Shown here: positions 34,036 to 42,631 of the stretch, piece by piece
How the letters are laid out: each line of letters begins with the position of its first letter
Numbering within the stretch: position 1 is the first letter of the stretch
Origin: Polaribacter sp. WD7
GTDB lineage: Bacteria; Bacteroidota; Bacteroidia; Flavobacteriales; Flavobacteriaceae
Assembly (NCBI RefSeq): GCF_003335085.1
Contig: NZ_QPEJ01000018.1
Span: 682,001 to 746,000 of the forward strand
Direction of reading: 5' to 3'
DNA length: 64,000 nt
Position numbers and translations under genes: made by a program
Notes under the pieces: model-generated
The model's database searches: none
Told to the model about the DNA's origin: nothing
The model's input: the letters and a program-made list of their open reading frames with translations, nothing else

Positions 34036-35547
34036 ATGAAAACAGCATACAAATTTCTATTCTTACTTATAGGTTTGACCGTAGTAGGATGTTCAGATTT
34101 AGAAGAAGAACCAGTAGGGTTATTAGCTCCTGAAGGATTTTTTCAATCAACAAAAGATATTCAAACAGCAGTAAACGGAGCGTATGGACATATGACTCAT
34201 GAAGATTTCTGGGGAAGAAAAATGTCTTTAACTATTATGTTACGAAGTGATATGGTAGATATAGGAGACCCTACAACTGCTGCCAGAAGAATTCAGCATA
34301 ATGACTTTAATGTACCAGCAGATAACGGTATGATTCCAGATTTTTGGAGAAGAACCTATCAAATGATTGCTGCTACAAACCAAGCTATTGCAGGAGCAGA
34401 ATTGGTAGATGCAGCAGATGAGCAAAAAAATCCGATTTTAGCGCAAGCTTATTTTATTAGAGCATTTGCTTACTTTCATTTGGTAAGACAGTTTGGAGAT
34501 ATTCCTTATTTAGATGAACCAGTAACAGATGCAGCAGCAGCAGGGTCTATCAGTAAAACTTCTGCAACAGATGTATACGCTAAAATTTTGTCAGATTTAG
34601 AATTTGCAAAACAATGGTTGCCTAATAGACAGGCTTCTAGAACAATACCGGCTAAATCTGCAGCACATTCTTATTTAGCGTTAGTACACTTGACAATGGG
34701 TAATTTTCAAGAGGCATACAATGAAGCAAAAGGTGTTATAGATAATGAATCTGCTTACAACCTTGCTTTAGAATCAGATTTTCAAAATCTTTTCAATGCA
34801 AATACAATTGACGGATCTTTAGAACCAATTTTTGCATTAGATTTTAATGGTTTTAGAAGCGGTGATGCAGGTCAAGATTATCAACCAGCACTAACAGGAA
34901 TAAGATCAGATGAACAATATGGTATTGGAGGCGGATGGTCTGTAGCAGTACCTTCTTTAACTGTTTACAATTCTTGGGATGATAGAGATTATAGAAAAGC
35001 TGTAAGTTTTGATGCAACAGGAGTTTTTGACGGAAACGTAGAACCTTTTACAAATTATAGAAACTTTAATAGTAGAGCTGTAAATCGTCCTCACATTGCA
35101 AAATATACCAGATTTACAGGTACTACAGCTAATAACAATGGTAGGGCTTCTCAACACAATTATTCTATGATTCGTTATGCAGAGGTACTATTAATTGCTG
35201 CAGAAGCATTAAACGAAGTTCAAGCAGGTTCTGCAGAAGCACTTTCTTATATTAATAGAGTTAGAGAAAGAGCTAGAAACGGTTCTACTTTTCCAGAAGA
35301 TCTTTCTGGATTGTCTCAAGACGCTTTAAGAACTGCAGTTTTAGAAGAGCGCAGATTAGAATTGGCTTTTGAGTTTAAAAGATGGTATGATATTGCTAGA
35401 AGAAGAATAGGAAATGATGTTTTTGGAGCTTCTGGTTTAGAAGGTGCAAAACCAAGTTTTGACGCTAATAGAGATTATCTATTACCATTGCCTCCAGATG
35501 AATTAGCAAGAAATCCAAATTTATTACCACAGAATACAGGTTATTAA
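34036..35547 (+). CDS. SusD/RagB-family glycan-binding lipoprotein
   Basis: A 503-residue surface lipoprotein (lipobox TVVGC) that caps the SusC barrel and binds the glycan. Family features are EGFFQSTKDIQTAVNGAYGHM after the lipid anchor, AQAYFIRAFAYFHLVRQFGDIPYL in the TPR region, and the C-terminal block RYAEVLLIAAEALNEVQAGS...YINRVRERA. The end, EERRLELAFEFKRWYDIARR and YLLPLPPDELARNPNLLPQN, is typical. It lies between susC and GH88 in one operon, with 17 bases before it and a single base after its stop. Confidence 0.94.
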   Translation: MKTAYKFLFLLIGLTVVGCSDLEEEPVGLLAPEGFFQSTKDIQTAVNGAYGHMTHEDFWGRKMSLTIMLRSDMVDIGDPTTAARRIQHNDFNVPADNGMIPDFWRRTYQMIAATNQAIAGAELVDAADEQKNPILAQAYFIRAFAYFHLVRQFGDIPYLDEPVTDAAAAGSISKTSATDVYAKILSDLEFAKQWLPNRQASRTIPAKSAAHSYLALVHLTMGNFQEAYNEAKGVIDNESAYNLALESDFQNLFNANTIDGSLEPIFALDFNGFRSGDAGQDYQPALTGIRSDEQYGIGGGWSVAVPSLTVYNSWDDRDYRKAVSFDATGVFDGNVEPFTNYRNFNSRAVNRPHIAKYTRFTGTTANNNGRASQHNYSMIRYAEVLLIAAEALNEVQAGSAEALSYINRVRERARNGSTFPEDLSGLSQDALRTAVLEERRLELAFEFKRWYDIARRRIGNDVFGASGLEGAKPSFDANRDYLLPLPPDELARNPNLLPQNTGY

Positions 35548-35548
35548 T

Positions 35549-36742
35549 ATGGATAACAATAAACAAATAATTTTATTTGTCTTCATTATTGGGTTTACAA
35601 CTTTAATTACAAGTTGTAAACCCAATTTAAAAAAAGTTGATGAAAAAGACATTTCTGTAGATTCTTTATTAAATCTCAGGTATGAGCAATTGTTACAATA
35701 TCCTATAGATTCTTTAGCTTTTCCTAGAAGTTATACTATTAAAGAAGGAAAAATAAAAAAAGTACCATCTAAAGATTGGACAAGTGGATTTTTCCCAGGA
35801 AATCTATGGCAAATTTTTGAACTAACCCAAGACAATAGATATAAAGAGGTTGCAAAAAAATGGACTGCTTTTGTAGAAAAAGAAAAGTTTAATAACCATA
35901 CCCATGATATGGGGTTTAAAGTATTTTGTAGTTTTGGTAATGGTTTAAAAAGTTTTGAAAATCAGCATTATAAAAATATAGTTGTAAAAAGTGCACAAAC
36001 CCTAATTACTAGGTTTGATGAAAAAGTAGGAAGTATACGCTCTTGGGATTTTAACAAACATAAATGGAGTTTTCCAGTAATCATAGATAATATGATGAAT
36101 TTAGAGCTACTCTTTGAAGCTACAAAAATCTCTAAAGACAGTATGTATCATAAAATAGCAGTAGCCCATGCAAATACAACTTTACAAAATCATTTTAGAC
36201 CCAATAATAGTACTTGGCATGTATTAGACTATAATCCAGAAAATGGTAAGGTGAATACACGAGTTACACACCAAGGAATTAGTGACGATTCTTCTTGGGC
36301 AAGAGGTCAAGGTTGGGCAATTTATGGTTTTACTATGGCATATAGGTATACTAAAAACCCAAAATATTTAGAGCAAGCTAAAGCTACAGCTTCATTTTTT
36401 ACAGGTCATAAAAATATGCCTGAAGACGGAATCCCGTACTGGGATTTTGATGCCCCAAATATCCCTAATGAACCAAGAGATGTCTCTGCAGCAGCTATAG
36501 TAGCTTCAGCTTTAATAGAACTATATGGTTATACAAATAACGAAAGTTATCTGAACTATAGTAAAAAAGTACTCAATAGTTTACAGTCTAAGAATTATAT
36601 TCTTGCAGAAAATGTAAAAGCTCCTTTTATTTTAAATCATAGCTCTGGAGATTGGTCTAAAAGAGCAGAAATGGATGAGCCTATTGTGTATGGAGATTAT
36701 TATTTTTTAGAAGCTTTAACAAGGTTAAAAAAAATAAAATAA
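35549..36742 (+). CDS. GH88 unsaturated glucuronyl hydrolase, lipoprotein
   Basis: A 397-residue alpha/alpha-barrel enzyme with a lipobox (LITSC). GH88 motifs are DWTSGFFPGNLW, NHTHDMGFKVF with Asp120, VIIDNMMNLELL with Asp180 (the two likely catalytic acids) and GISDDSSWARGQGWAIYGF, followed by GIPYWDFDAPNIPNEPRDVSAAAI. GH88 hydrates and so removes the 4,5-unsaturated uronic residue that lyases leave at the non-reducing end. The released ketouronate is the kind of compound KdgF and the SDR process. The start is one base after the susD stop, so translation is probably coupled. Sulfated or carboxylated algal glycans and glycosaminoglycans are all possible substrates. Confidence 0.9.
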   Translation: MDNNKQIILFVFIIGFTTLITSCKPNLKKVDEKDISVDSLLNLRYEQLLQYPIDSLAFPRSYTIKEGKIKKVPSKDWTSGFFPGNLWQIFELTQDNRYKEVAKKWTAFVEKEKFNNHTHDMGFKVFCSFGNGLKSFENQHYKNIVVKSAQTLITRFDEKVGSIRSWDFNKHKWSFPVIIDNMMNLELLFEATKISKDSMYHKIAVAHANTTLQNHFRPNNSTWHVLDYNPENGKVNTRVTHQGISDDSSWARGQGWAIYGFTMAYRYTKNPKYLEQAKATASFFTGHKNMPEDGIPYWDFDAPNIPNEPRDVSAAAIVASALIELYGYTNNESYLNYSKKVLNSLQSKNYILAENVKAPFILNHSSGDWSKRAEMDEPIVYGDYYFLEALTRLKKIK

Positions 36743-36786
36743 CTGATAATAATAGAGAGTTAAAATAGTATTTCTAATTAATTTTG

Positions 36787-39216
36787 ATGAAAACTTTATC
36801 AATGTCATTTAATATCTCAATAATTAAAATATTTATTTCTTTAGTAATACTATGTTCTCTGTGTTCATGTAATTATAATACAGAAAAAAATATATTACGT
36901 ACAAAAGAAAATATCAATAAAGATTGGCAATACTTAGAAAATAGTACTCAAAATTTTTCAGAGGTTTCTCAAATACAAAATTGGGAAGCTATAAATCTAC
37001 CACATTCATGGAATAGCTTAGACGCTACAGATTTAGAACCAGGTTACAGAAGAAATACAAGTTGGTATAAAAAAACAATAAGTATTTCTAAAAAAGAAAA
37101 TAGAGTTTACGAACTGTATTTTGAAGGTGTAAATATTACCTCAGAGGTTTATGTAAATGCTAAAAAAGTAGGTGGTCATATAGGCGGCTATATTGGCTTT
37201 ACTGTTGATATTTCTTCGGCTATTAAAAATGGAGTAAATGAAATTTATGTAAGAACAGATAATAGTTATAATCCAGAAATAATACCTTCTCAAAAAAGTG
37301 ATTTCTTTATTTTTGGAGGAATTACTAGAGATGTATGGTTGCAAGAAAAACCAAAAACATTTTTAAAAAACTTTAAATATATAACCCCCCAAGTCTCTTT
37401 TGAATCAGCTTCTGTAGAAGCATCTGTAATTGTTGTAAATGCTAAAGAATCATTAAAAGTAAAAGCAACAATTACAGAAGATTCAGGAAAGATTGTGGCA
37501 GAAAATAGTTTTGATGTTGTTAATGGAAAAGTAAAAATTAACTTCCCTAAAATTAATAATCCTAAACTATGGTCTACAGATACTCCTAATCTTTATACTA
37601 TTAAAGTGGCTTTAATTAATAATGAAAATATTGTAGATGAAGTTAATGATAGAGTAGGCTTTAGGTGGTTTGAATTTAAAGAACATGGAGCCTTTTTTTT
37701 AAACGGCAAAAGAGTATTGCTAAGAGGTACGCATAGGCACGAAGAACATGCTGGTGTTGGAGCAGCAATGAGCAACGCACAGCATAGAGCAGATATGGAG
37801 TTGATAAAAGAAATGGGAGCAAATTTCGTGCGTTTAGCCCATTATCCTCAAGACCCAGAAATTTACAAAGCCTGTGATGAATTAGGTCTTTTAGTTTGGG
37901 ATGAATTGCCTTGGTGTAGAGGTGGTGTAGGCAATAACAATTGGAAAAAGAACACCAAGAACATGCTAACCGAAATCATCAACCAAAATTACAACCACCC
38001 AAGTATTATTATTTGGTCTTTAGGTAACGAAATGTACTGGTTGCCAGATTTTGAAGACGGAGGGAGCACAAAAAAAATGACCGAATTTTTATCAGAATTA
38101 AACGATTTAGCGCACAAATTAGATCCAACAAGAAAAACAGCCATTAGAAAATACTATGAAGGAGCAGATATTGTAGATGTTTTTTCTCCTTCAATTTGGT
38201 CTGGATGGTATTCTGGAAGCTACAAAAGTTATCAAAAAGCAATAAATAAATACAAAAAAGAGTACAAAGCTTTTTTACATACAGAATACGGAGGGTCAAG
38301 TCACCTTGGGCGCCATACAGAAAACCCAATTACAGGAGAAGGTAAAATTCAATCAGATGGTTGGGAAGAAGCTATCGTGCAAACAGATGTAGCTAACATT
38401 GCTCAAATTGGAGATTGGTCAGAAAACTATATTGTAGATTTATTTGATTGGCATTTAAGAATTTCAGAAAACGATTCAACTTTTATTGGAAATGCACAAT
38501 GGGCATTTAAAGATTTTGGTACTCCTTTAAGACCAGAAAATGCTATTCCGTATATGAATCAAAAAGGGTTAGTAGATAGAGCTGGCAATAAAAAAGATGC
38601 ATTTTATGTGTTTAAAAGTTATTGGGGTAAAGAGCCTTTTACATACATAGAATCTCATACCTGGACAGAGCGTCAAGGGCCAAAAGGATTAAAAAGAGAC
38701 ATAAGTGTGTACAGTAATTGTGCTAAGGTCGAATTATTTTCAAATGGTAAAAGTTTAGGTATAAAAAATAGAGATACAAAAGCTTTTCCTGCTTCAGGTT
38801 TAAATTGGTCTTTACAATTTAAAAACGGAGAAAATATTCTCGAATCGGTAGGTTATACTGCAGATGGAAAAACTGTAACGGATAAGTTAAAAGTCAATTA
38901 CAGATTCACAAAAAACGGAAAAGCAAAAAGCTTACAATTATCTTATAAAGCATTAAAAAACGGTAATTATTTAGTTACCGCTATTGCAGAAGATGCAAAA
39001 GGATTACGTTGTTTAGATTATGAAGAAAGAGTATATTTTCAATGTCTTTCTGGTGGAGAAACGATAAAAAGTTTAGGAACACCAACAGGAAGCGAATCTA
39101 TAGAAATGGCAAATGGTAAAGCGTCTATTGAAGTTAAAAGAAACCAAATTGGTAAGCCTTTGGTTATGATGGTACTAAATCAGAGTTTCAAAGGGTCTTA
39201 TCTTACTATACAGTAA
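36787..39216 (+). CDS. GH2-family glycoside hydrolase, lipoprotein
   Basis: An 809-residue GH2 enzyme (beta-galactosidase/beta-glucuronidase superfamily). The start is taken at the ATG at 36787, not at the TTG just before; MKTLSMSFNIS leads into a lipoprotein signal ending LCSC. Order: jelly-roll sugar-binding domain (INLPHSWN...YRRNTSWYKK), an immunoglobulin-like domain, then the TIM barrel with RGTHRHEEHAGVG. The acid/base is Glu415 in IIWSLGNEMYW and the nucleophile is Glu500 in FLHTEYGGS. C-terminal Ig-like domains follow. It hydrolyses a beta-linked galactoside, glucuronide or mannoside; which one is not clear. It is last in the susC operon and is followed by a terminator. Confidence 0.9.
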   Translation: MKTLSMSFNISIIKIFISLVILCSLCSCNYNTEKNILRTKENINKDWQYLENSTQNFSEVSQIQNWEAINLPHSWNSLDATDLEPGYRRNTSWYKKTISISKKENRVYELYFEGVNITSEVYVNAKKVGGHIGGYIGFTVDISSAIKNGVNEIYVRTDNSYNPEIIPSQKSDFFIFGGITRDVWLQEKPKTFLKNFKYITPQVSFESASVEASVIVVNAKESLKVKATITEDSGKIVAENSFDVVNGKVKINFPKINNPKLWSTDTPNLYTIKVALINNENIVDEVNDRVGFRWFEFKEHGAFFLNGKRVLLRGTHRHEEHAGVGAAMSNAQHRADMELIKEMGANFVRLAHYPQDPEIYKACDELGLLVWDELPWCRGGVGNNNWKKNTKNMLTEIINQNYNHPSIIIWSLGNEMYWLPDFEDGGSTKKMTEFLSELNDLAHKLDPTRKTAIRKYYEGADIVDVFSPSIWSGWYSGSYKSYQKAINKYKKEYKAFLHTEYGGSSHLGRHTENPITGEGKIQSDGWEEAIVQTDVANIAQIGDWSENYIVDLFDWHLRISENDSTFIGNAQWAFKDFGTPLRPENAIPYMNQKGLVDRAGNKKDAFYVFKSYWGKEPFTYIESHTWTERQGPKGLKRDISVYSNCAKVELFSNGKSLGIKNRDTKAFPASGLNWSLQFKNGENILESVGYTADGKTVTDKLKVNYRFTKNGKAKSLQLSYKALKNGNYLVTAIAEDAKGLRCLDYEERVYFQCLSGGETIKSLGTPTGSESIEMANGKASIEVKRNQIGKPLVMMVLNQSFKGSYLTIQ

Positions 39217-39240
39217 ATTTAGTAGTTTGTTAATTGTTTT

Positions 39241-39278
39241 AATCTCAAGTTCTTTCTTAGGCTTGAGATTATTTTTTT
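39241..39278 (+). terminator. Terminator of the susC-GH2 operon
   Basis: Stem AATCTCAAG / CTTGAGATT with a 12-base loop, then ATTTTTTT. It begins 25 bases past the GH2 stop. Confidence 0.85.
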
Positions 39279-39291
39279 AAAATAAAGCATA

Positions 39292-39319
39292 AAAAAACCT
39301 CATTTTAATGAGGTTTTTT
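39292..39319 (-). terminator. Terminator of metK
   Basis: A perfect inverted repeat AAAAAACCTCATT / AATGAGGTTTTTT that begins 2 bases past the metK stop. On the minus strand it ends in a T-run. Confidence 0.85.
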
Positions 39320-39321
39320 GT

Positions 39322-40578
39322 TTATAATGTAAAGGCTTGTTTTACTTTGTCTACATAATCTAATTTCTCCCAAGTAAATGTTTCTACTTCTTCAGAAATA
39401 GTTTCTCCCATAGGATTGGTAAATGTAACGGTTTTTATTTCAGAAGTTCTACCCATATGACCATAGGCTGCAGTTTCAGAATAAATAGGATTTCTTAATT
39501 TTAAGCGTTGTTCTATAAAATAAGGGCGCATATCAAAAAGTTCTTCAACCTTTTTACTAATTTCTCCATCGGTTAAATTTACTTTTGCTGTTCCGTAAGT
39601 TTCTACATTAATACTAGTTGGTTTTGCAACACCAATAGCATAAGAAACCTGAACCAAAACTTCTTTACACAAACCAGCTGCAACTAAGTTTTTTGCAATA
39701 TGTCTTGTTGCATACGCTCCAGATCTATCTACTTTACTTGGGTCTTTTCCAGAAAATGCTCCACCACCATGTGCGCCTTTTCCTCCATAAGTATCTACAA
39801 TAATTTTTCTACCTGTTAAACCAGTATCACCGTGAGGACCACCAATTACAAAAACACCAGTAGGGTTAATATGATAAGTAATGTTATCTGTAAATAATTT
39901 TTGAATATGAATCGGTAATTTTGCAACTACTCTCGGAATCAAAATTTCAATAATATCTTTTTTAATTTTTGCCAACATTACTTCTTCCGATTCATCAAAA
40001 TCATCATGTTGCGTAGAAATTACGATTGCGTCAATTCTTTGAGGAACATTATCATCAGAATATTCTATAGTTACTTGAGATTTTGCATCAGGTCTTAAAT
40101 AAGTAATGGCTTCATTTTCTCTTCGTAATTCAGCCAACTCAATCAATAGTCTGTGAGATAGTTCTAATGCCAATGGCATATAGTTTTCAGTTTCATCAGT
40201 AGCATAACCAAACATCATTCCTTGATCTCCAGCACCTTGCTCTTCTGGTTTAGCTCTATCTACACCTTGATTAATATCTGGAGATTGTTCGTGTATGGCA
40301 GATAAAACTCCACAAGAGTTTCCATCAAACATATATTCGCCTTTAGTGTAACCGATTTTGTTAATTACATCTCTAGCAATTTTTTGAACATCCAAGTAGG
40401 TGTCAGATTTTACTTCTCCGGCTAATACTACTTGACCAGTAGTTACTAAGGTTTCACAAGCTACTTTGCTAGATTTGTCAAAAGCTAAAAAATTATCAAT
40501 TAAAGCGTCAGAAATTTGATCTGCAACTTTATCTGGATGTCCTTCTGAAACACTTTCTGATGTAAATAAATACGACAT
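39322..40578 (-). CDS. metK: S-adenosylmethionine synthase
   Basis: A 418-residue cytoplasmic enzyme that makes S-adenosylmethionine from ATP and methionine. Signatures: [23 protein letters not shown] at the N-terminus, GEVKS, the ATP-binding hexapeptide region [12 protein letters not shown], and the late [31 protein letters not shown]. Length is normal for the family. It faces away from the methionine operon that starts at 41275, but its product is the ligand of the two SAM-I riboswitches nearby. Its own transcript appears to begin near 40832 and to carry a leader of about 250 nt with several hairpins, which suggests RNA-level control. Confidence 0.97.
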   Translation of the reverse strand: MSYLFTSESVSEGHPDKVADQISDALIDNFLAFDKSSKVACETLVTTGQVVLAGEVKSDTYLDVQKIARDVINKIGYTKGEYMFDGNSCGVLSAIHEQSPDINQGVDRAKPEEQGAGDQGMMFGYATDETENYMPLALELSHRLLIELAELRRENEAITYLRPDAKSQVTIEYSDDNVPQRIDAIVISTQHDDFDESEEVMLAKIKKDIIEILIPRVVAKLPIHIQKLFTDNITYHINPTGVFVIGGPHGDTGLTGRKIIVDTYGGKGAHGGGAFSGKDPSKVDRSGAYATRHIAKNLVAAGLCKEVLVQVSYAIGVAKPTSINVETYGTAKVNLTDGEISKKVEELFDMRPYFIEQRLKLRNPIYSETAAYGHMGRTSEIKTVTFTNPMGETISEEVETFTWEKLDYVDKVKQAFTL

Positions 40579-40608
40579 AATTTAATGTATCTGTTTAATT
40601 AAAATAAC

Positions 40609-40828
40609 CCTCAATCAATAAATTGAGTTTGTTTATTAGTATTCCTTAAAAAAGGAACATATAATTTTTTTGATTGCTTTGTCGCTAAAAGAAGTAGTAT
40701 ATTACTGCTTTAGCATTTTTGACCTTAACATATCATAGAGTTTTTTTGACAAATCTCCTAATACTATATAAAGGGTGCTGAAGTCGTTTCAGCACAAGAG
40801 GTTGCAATCAGTTCAAATTTTTCCTCTT
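40609..40828 (-). ncRNA. Structured metK leader RNA, class not recognised
   Basis: The metK 5' leader on the minus strand. Elements, 5' to 3': AAGAGG (40823-40828) able to pair with CCTCTT (40796-40801). TGATTGC (40804-40810) complementary to GCAATCA (40671-40677), which would close a domain of about 126 nt. Inside it are an 8-bp hairpin GTGCTGAA/TTCAGCAC (40775-40795), a branch closed by CCTT/AAGG (40723-40774) and an extended hairpin closed by GCTAAA/TTTAGC (40684-40714). A further hairpin CTCAAT/ATTGAG (40609-40626) lies nearer metK and could compete for GCAATCA. The layout resembles a multi-helix aptamer with an expression platform, but the SAM-I core box GGAGGGA is absent. Pairings are read by eye only. 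Confidence 0.45.
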
Positions 40829-40838
40829 AGTAATAGTG

Positions 40839-40870
40839 CAAATTTACATCATTATTATAAATTTCATCAA
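40839..40870 (-). promoter_or_regulatory. Promoter of metK
   Basis: Minus strand: TTG at 40868-40870, a 21-base spacer, TAAATTTG at 40839-40846. Transcription from about 40832 would include the whole structured leader. Confidence 0.6.
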
Positions 40871-40955
40871 ATTTCTAGAAAAATTATTTATTAGATAATA
40901 GTTTTAACTAATAGTTATGAAAATCTCACTTAAAATAAAATAAAGTTGTTTTTAT

Positions 40956-40987
40956 TTGGATTTTAAATATTTCTGTTGCAATATTTG
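40956..40987 (+). promoter_or_regulatory. Promoter of the metY operon
   Basis: TTG at 40956-40958, a 21-base spacer, then AATATTTG (one base off consensus) at 40980-40987, about 30 bases before the riboswitch. Confidence 0.5.
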
Positions 40988-41017
40988 TACTTACAAAGTT
41001 CAATAACTTATTGAAAT

Positions 41018-41148
41018 GTTATCAAGAAAGGCGGAGGGATTAGACCCGTTGAAACCTTAGCAACCCTTTAACTTTTAAAGAAGGTGCTAAATTCTACCCA
41101 AGTACCAAACTTGTTTTGGTATCTCAAATATGAGATTGGATAGATAAC
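41018..41148 (+). ncRNA. SAM-I (S-box) riboswitch upstream of metY
   Basis: Core S-box sequence is present: GGCGGAGGGATTAGACCCG, GAAACCTTAGCAACC and AAGGTGCTAAATTCTACC. P1 is closed by GTTATC (41018-41023) and GATAAC (41143-41148). Extra hairpins ACCAAAC...GTTTTGGT and ATCTCA/TGAGAT lie in the variable arm. It binds S-adenosylmethionine and lowers expression of metY and the downstream fusion gene when SAM is plentiful. Just after P1, TTTCTA/TAGAAA could form the expression platform. Confidence 0.93.
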
Positions 41149-41274
41149 AAAAAAGAAGTTTCTATGTATAGAAAATTCTATTTCTTAATAACATTTTTCT
41201 AGTAAGTACATCAAAATAAAATTGATGCATTTGACTTTTGTTTTAATGATTTATTAACTCAAAAAAATAGAAAA

Positions 41275-42549
41275 ATGAGTACACACAAATTAGCAACAAA
41301 TGCGTTGCACGCAGGACATGATGTTACTGCAAATGGAGGAGCTAGAGCAGTGCCTATTTACCAAACAACGTCTTATGTTTTTAATAATGCAGACCACGCT
41401 GCAAATTTATTTTCCTTAGCAGAATTGGGTTTTATTTACACGCGTTTAAACAACCCTACCAATCAAATTTTACAAGAGCGTTTGGCAGCTGTAGAAGGAG
41501 GTATAGGAGCTGTTGTTTTTGCTTCTGGTACAGCTGCAATTTCTACAGGATTATTAACACTATTAAAGGCTGGAGATCATATTGTGGCTTCTAGTAGCTT
41601 GTATGGTGGTACCTATAATTTATTAAATGTTACCTTACCTAGATTGGGTATTACAACTACATTTGTAGATGCTTCTAATCCTGATAATTTTGCAGAGGCA
41701 GTTCAAGACAATACAAGAGCATTTTTTGTTGAATCTTTAGGTAATCCTAAGTTAGATGTGTTAGATTTAGAGGCAATTGCTGTACATTCTAAGGCAGCAC
41801 AAGTACCTTTTATTGTAGATAATACAGTGGCAACACCAGCCTTATTAAACCCATTAAAACACGGGGCTAATATTGTGATTCATTCGTTAACAAAATATAT
41901 TGGAGGTCAAGGAAACTCATTAGGAGGAGCAATTATAGATGGGGGTACTTTTGATTGGTCTAATGGTAAATTTCCAGAATTTACAGAGCCATCTGCAGGT
42001 TACCATGGTTTAAAATATTATGAAACTTTAGGCGCAGCATCATATACTTTTAAACTAATCTTAGAAGGATTACGAGATTTTGGTGGTGCAATTAGCCCAA
42101 CAAATGCATTCAATATTATTCAAGGTTTAGAAACGTTACCTGTTCGTATTCAACAACATTCTAAAAATGCTTTAGAATTGGCAAAATGGTTAGAAGCACA
42201 AGAAGAAGTAGCATGGGTAAACTATCCTGGTTTAGAAAGTAGTAAGTACAATACCTTAGCAAAAAAATATTTACCTAAAGGACAAAGCGGAATTGTAACT
42301 TTTGGTGCTAAAGGTGGTTTTGAAGCTGCAAAAACAATAGCTAATGAAACTAAGATTTTTTCTTTATTAGCAAATATAGGAGATACAAAATCGTTAATCA
42401 TTCATCCTTCAAGTACAACACATCAACAATTAGACGAAGCACAACAAGAAAGTGCTGGTGTTTCTCAAGATTTAATTCGTTTATCTGTGGGTATAGAAGA
42501 TATAGAAGATTTAAAAACAGATTTAAAAACTGCTTTTTCAAAAATTTAA
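41275..42549 (+). CDS. metY: O-acetylhomoserine aminocarboxypropyltransferase (sulfhydrylase)
   Basis: A 424-residue PLP enzyme of the Cys/Met-metabolism family. It joins sulfide to O-acetylhomoserine to give homocysteine. Features are ALHAGHDVTANGGARAVPIYQTTSYVF, the EGGIGAVVFASGTAA cofactor segment, and the PLP Lys in HSLTKYIGGQGNSLGG. The end, HPSSTTHQQL and RLSVGIEDIEDL, is typical. The insert and total length (about 425) fit MetY rather than the 380-400-residue MetB/MetZ group. The gene is led by a SAM-I riboswitch and is followed 82 bases later by the trifunctional gene that supplies its substrate. Confidence 0.93.
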   Translation: MSTHKLATNALHAGHDVTANGGARAVPIYQTTSYVFNNADHAANLFSLAELGFIYTRLNNPTNQILQERLAAVEGGIGAVVFASGTAAISTGLLTLLKAGDHIVASSSLYGGTYNLLNVTLPRLGITTTFVDASNPDNFAEAVQDNTRAFFVESLGNPKLDVLDLEAIAVHSKAAQVPFIVDNTVATPALLNPLKHGANIVIHSLTKYIGGQGNSLGGAIIDGGTFDWSNGKFPEFTEPSAGYHGLKYYETLGAASYTFKLILEGLRDFGGAISPTNAFNIIQGLETLPVRIQQHSKNALELAKWLEAQEEVAWVNYPGLESSKYNTLAKKYLPKGQSGIVTFGAKGGFEAAKTIANETKIFSLLANIGDTKSLIIHPSSTTHQQLDEAQQESAGVSQDLIRLSVGIEDIEDLKTDLKTAFSKI

Positions 42550-42556
42550 TACAACT

Positions 42557-42585
42557 ACCCTTCAGGTTTTTAAAACCTGAAGGGT
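42557..42585. repeat. Perfect 14-base inverted repeat between metY and the fusion gene
   Basis: ACCCTTCAGGTTTT, one base, AAAACCTGAAGGGT. No T-run follows, so it is at best a weak terminator or attenuator. It also looks like the dispersed palindromes common in flavobacterial intergenic DNA. Confidence 0.6.
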
Positions 42586-42631
42586 GTATTCATTATAGTT
42601 TTTAAGAATTTTTGTAGTAATTTACCTACGC

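Noticed and set aside
40671..40828. Calling the metK leader a SAM-I riboswitch
   Set aside because: The essential GGAGGGA/P2 box and the AAGGTGCTAAATTC block are not present, although short fragments are similar.
42557..42585. Strong terminator after metY
   Set aside because: The stem is perfect but no T-run follows, and the next gene is probably in the same operon.
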